From Gracilaria domingensis (Eukaryota > Rhodophyta > Florideophyceae > Gracilariales > Gracilariaceae): a stretch of 64,000 nucleotides of DNA. Positions 62,219-64,000 of this stretch are shown here, one piece after another. The position numbers were made by a program, and so were the translations under genes. Positions within the stretch are counted from its first letter, which is position 1; every line of letters starts with the position of its first letter. The stretch covers positions 1 to 64,000 of the forward strand of contig VCMS01000171.1 in the NCBI GenBank assembly GCA_022539475.1, read 5' to 3'. Under the pieces are notes generated by a model. That model had not been told where the DNA came from and did not search any database. It worked only from the letters and a program-made list of their open reading frames with translations.

Positions 62219-62820
62219 GGTTGGTGCAGGGCGATAATCCGTTAACGACGGGCACGGGTTTGCATGCGACGGGGGCAAAGGGCTCTGCGGCTGCGACGAT
62301 TAAGTAAGAAGACGGCGCGCAGCCGGCGTGATATCAATGCGCATCGCGTGGACGCATCAAGCCGAGTTGTTGGGCCGCAAAGAGCCAACGGAGGGTTGGA
62401 TCCATTTGCGCAGCCGCTCGCGGCCATTGAAATGCTCGTCAACGCCGAGTATCATGATCTCCAACGCGCGCAGATTTTGCAGCGCGCGAGCCACTTGGCG
62501 CTGTGCGCTTGGCCGAGCTGGGCACCCTGAGCAGCGCGCGAGCCAATCACCGCCGGGTGATGGCACTGTTTTTTGCAAGTTTTTGAGGTATGCTAGCCAA
62601 TCTTGGTGGCAGGATCTCCCCGTCGCGCAATGCGCCATTCCTGCGGACGCCATCGCGGGGCTGCAGCTAATAAAGAAGGTACGGACGACAGCAGCCTTGT
62701 GTTCTTGCCGCCTTTGCCGTCCGCTCTCCCTCCGCTCTTAACAGCGCTCGTCGCTCCTGCAAGTTCTCCGTCGCTTTTTTTCATGCCACAGCGTCGCCCC
62801 CAAGCCGCACAGATACAAAA
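62219..62820. promoter_or_regulatory. Divergent promoter of PsbQ-prime-like gene and XRN1
   Basis: 600 bp between two divergent start codons. No other gene is supported; apparent frames at 62242-62741 are shadows. A weak AATAAA-like sequence (about 62670) is the only AT-rich element seen. Confidence 0.55.
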
Positions 62821-64000
62821 ATGGGCATTCCGAAGATGTTCCGCTTCCTCACGGACCGCTATCCCTTGATACTGCAGCGTCTCGATGAGGACCACGTTTT
62901 CGATCACTTCTACCTCGACATGAACGGTATCATCCATCAATGCACCCATCCCAGCGAGACCGAAATCGCCATCGAGGATTTTGACGACATGTTTGCCCGA
63001 ATCTTCGAATATACGGAGCGACTGTTCCGCATTGTGGCGCCTCGAAAGCTCATGCTTCTTGCCGTTGATGGCGTTGCTCCTCGCGCAAAGATGAACCAGC
63101 AGAGAAGTAGGAGGTTCCGTTCTGCGAAGGACGCTGAGAGAGCAATGGCTGATGCCATTGCTCGTGGCGACCAAATCCCCGACGGCAAGCCCTTTGATTC
63201 CAATTGTATCACCCCCGGTACTGAGTTCATGTTCGAGCTCTCTCGTAGATTTCGTGAATGGATACACCATAAAATGTCCTCTGAGCCAGCATGGCAGCAA
63301 GGTTGCACCGTTATTTTTTCGGGGTCAGAAGCACCTGGCGAGGGAGAACATAAGATTATGGACTTCATTCGAAATTGGAAAAAGTCTCCCCGCTACGACC
63401 CGCAGACTCGTCATTGCATGTATGGTCTGGACGCTGACCTTATGATGCTTGGTCTCGTGGCTCATGCCCCGCATTTCACCCTTTTGCGCGAGAAAATGAG
63501 GTATAAGAAGAGCCGGCGGAAAGTGCCGGTCATGACCGGCAGCAAGACCGATGCCGATGAATTTCAACTGCTCGAAATCGCTTTGTTGCGCGATATGTTG
63601 TTCCTTGAGTTCAAGAGAGACGATGCGATTGAACCGTGGACGCGTGCGAGGGGACGACGACGCCCTTCACAGTTGGAGAAGAATGCACTGAAGGCCACAT
63701 TTCCGGATGGTGAACCCGCCTCCTCTGGCTCTGCAAAGCAGAAGAATCATGGGTTTGAGTATGATTCACGGCGTATCGTGGATGATTTTGTGTTCATGTG
63801 CATGCTCGTTGGCAACGACTTCCTTCCGAATGTTCCGCATCTTGACATTGCTGAGGGTGCCATCAATTTGATGTTTCGCATATACAAGCATATGTTGCCA
63901 TCTTGGGGTGGGTATTTGACTCAATCCCACAAACTTCACCCAGACCGATTAGAATCATTTTTGGAGAAAGTTTCACAGAGTGAGATGCAATACTTTGAGC
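62821..64000 (+). CDS. XRN1: 5'-3' exoribonuclease XRN1, N-terminal part (runs off the window)
   Basis: Opens with MGIPKMFRFLTDRYP and stays open for 393 codons to the window edge. The N-terminal nuclease domain is clear: YLDMNGIIHQC (first acidic site), AVDGVAPRAKMNQQR (basic pocket that admits single-stranded 5'-monophosphate RNA), FDSNCITPGTEFM, EAPGEGEHKIMDFI, YGLDADLMMLGL (two catalytic Asp) and VGNDFLPNVPHL. The sequence DMNGIIHQCTHP and the lack of the XRN2 zinc knuckle in the region shown favour cytoplasmic XRN1. XRN1 degrades decapped mRNA. No intron is seen. Confidence 0.92.
   Translation, partial: MGIPKMFRFLTDRYPLILQRLDEDHVFDHFYLDMNGIIHQCTHPSETEIAIEDFDDMFARIFEYTERLFRIVAPRKLMLLAVDGVAPRAKMNQQRSRRFRSAKDAERAMADAIARGDQIPDGKPFDSNCITPGTEFMFELSRRFREWIHHKMSSEPAWQQGCTVIFSGSEAPGEGEHKIMDFIRNWKKSPRYDPQTRHCMYGLDADLMMLGLVAHAPHFTLLREKMRYKKSRRKVPVMTGSKTDADEFQLLEIALLRDMLFLEFKRDDAIEPWTRARGRRRPSQLEKNALKATFPDGEPASSGSAKQKNHGFEYDSRRIVDDFVFMCMLVGNDFLPNVPHLDIAEGAINLMFRIYKHMLPSWGGYLTQSHKLHPDRLESFLEKVSQSEMQYFE

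Overview
The window is nuclear DNA of a photosynthetic eukaryote, most likely a red alga of the florideophyte type (inference). The evidence is plastid-targeted genes on the right, including a PsbQ-prime-like lumenal protein with a twin-arginine thylakoid signal, next to long intronless genes packed head to head and a large amount of transposon sequence. It is neither bacterial nor viral: there are no Shine-Dalgarno operons, and reverse transcriptases, chromodomain, SET and XRN1 proteins are all present.

Region 1 (1-26.4 kb) holds two collinear copies of one large, apparently undescribed DNA transposon unit. The gene order is ParB-like protein (minus), DNA methyltransferase-SET fusion (plus), repeat/coiled-coil protein (plus), Plavaka/CACTA-like transposase (minus). 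In copy 2 (about 12.4-26.4 kb) the first three genes are intact, and only the far C-terminus of the transposase is broken. In copy 1 (window start to about 10.9 kb) the methyltransferase-SET and coiled-coil genes are badly decayed, but the transposase has a single one-base break. The ParB-like and methyltransferase-SET genes of copy 2 fire outward from a 0.9-kb inverted duplication with GC-rich palindromes at its centre. Between the copies lies a tandem duplication of exon/intron-like units with two MITE-like hairpins.

Region 2 (26.4-32.4 kb) contains a frameshifted DDE-type transposase with a C-terminal YqaJ-like nuclease signature, then a 5'-truncated LINE ending in an ATC-repeat tail.

Region 3 (33.66-45.48 kb) is a complete 11.8-kb Ty3/gypsy chromovirus on the minus strand. 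It has 779-bp LTRs that differ at six positions, a GATTG target-site duplication, primer-binding site, polypurine tract, Gag, protease, RT-RNase H-integrase and a chromodomain. Between integrase and the 3' LTR it also carries a block of ORFs on the opposite strand.

Region 4 (45.5-49.3 kb) is low-density DNA with a copia integrase fragment between two 92-bp direct repeats and a small ORF of unknown function.

Region 5 (49.3-64 kb) is a host gene island. It has three secreted kelch-propeller proteins (one with a malectin-like domain, one with a cysteine-rich and mucin-like front), a small two-helix membrane protein and an orphan gene. These are followed by two divergent pairs: CPBP/CAAX-type protease with a plastid S1-domain RNA-binding protein, and the PsbQ-prime-like gene with XRN1, which runs off the right edge.
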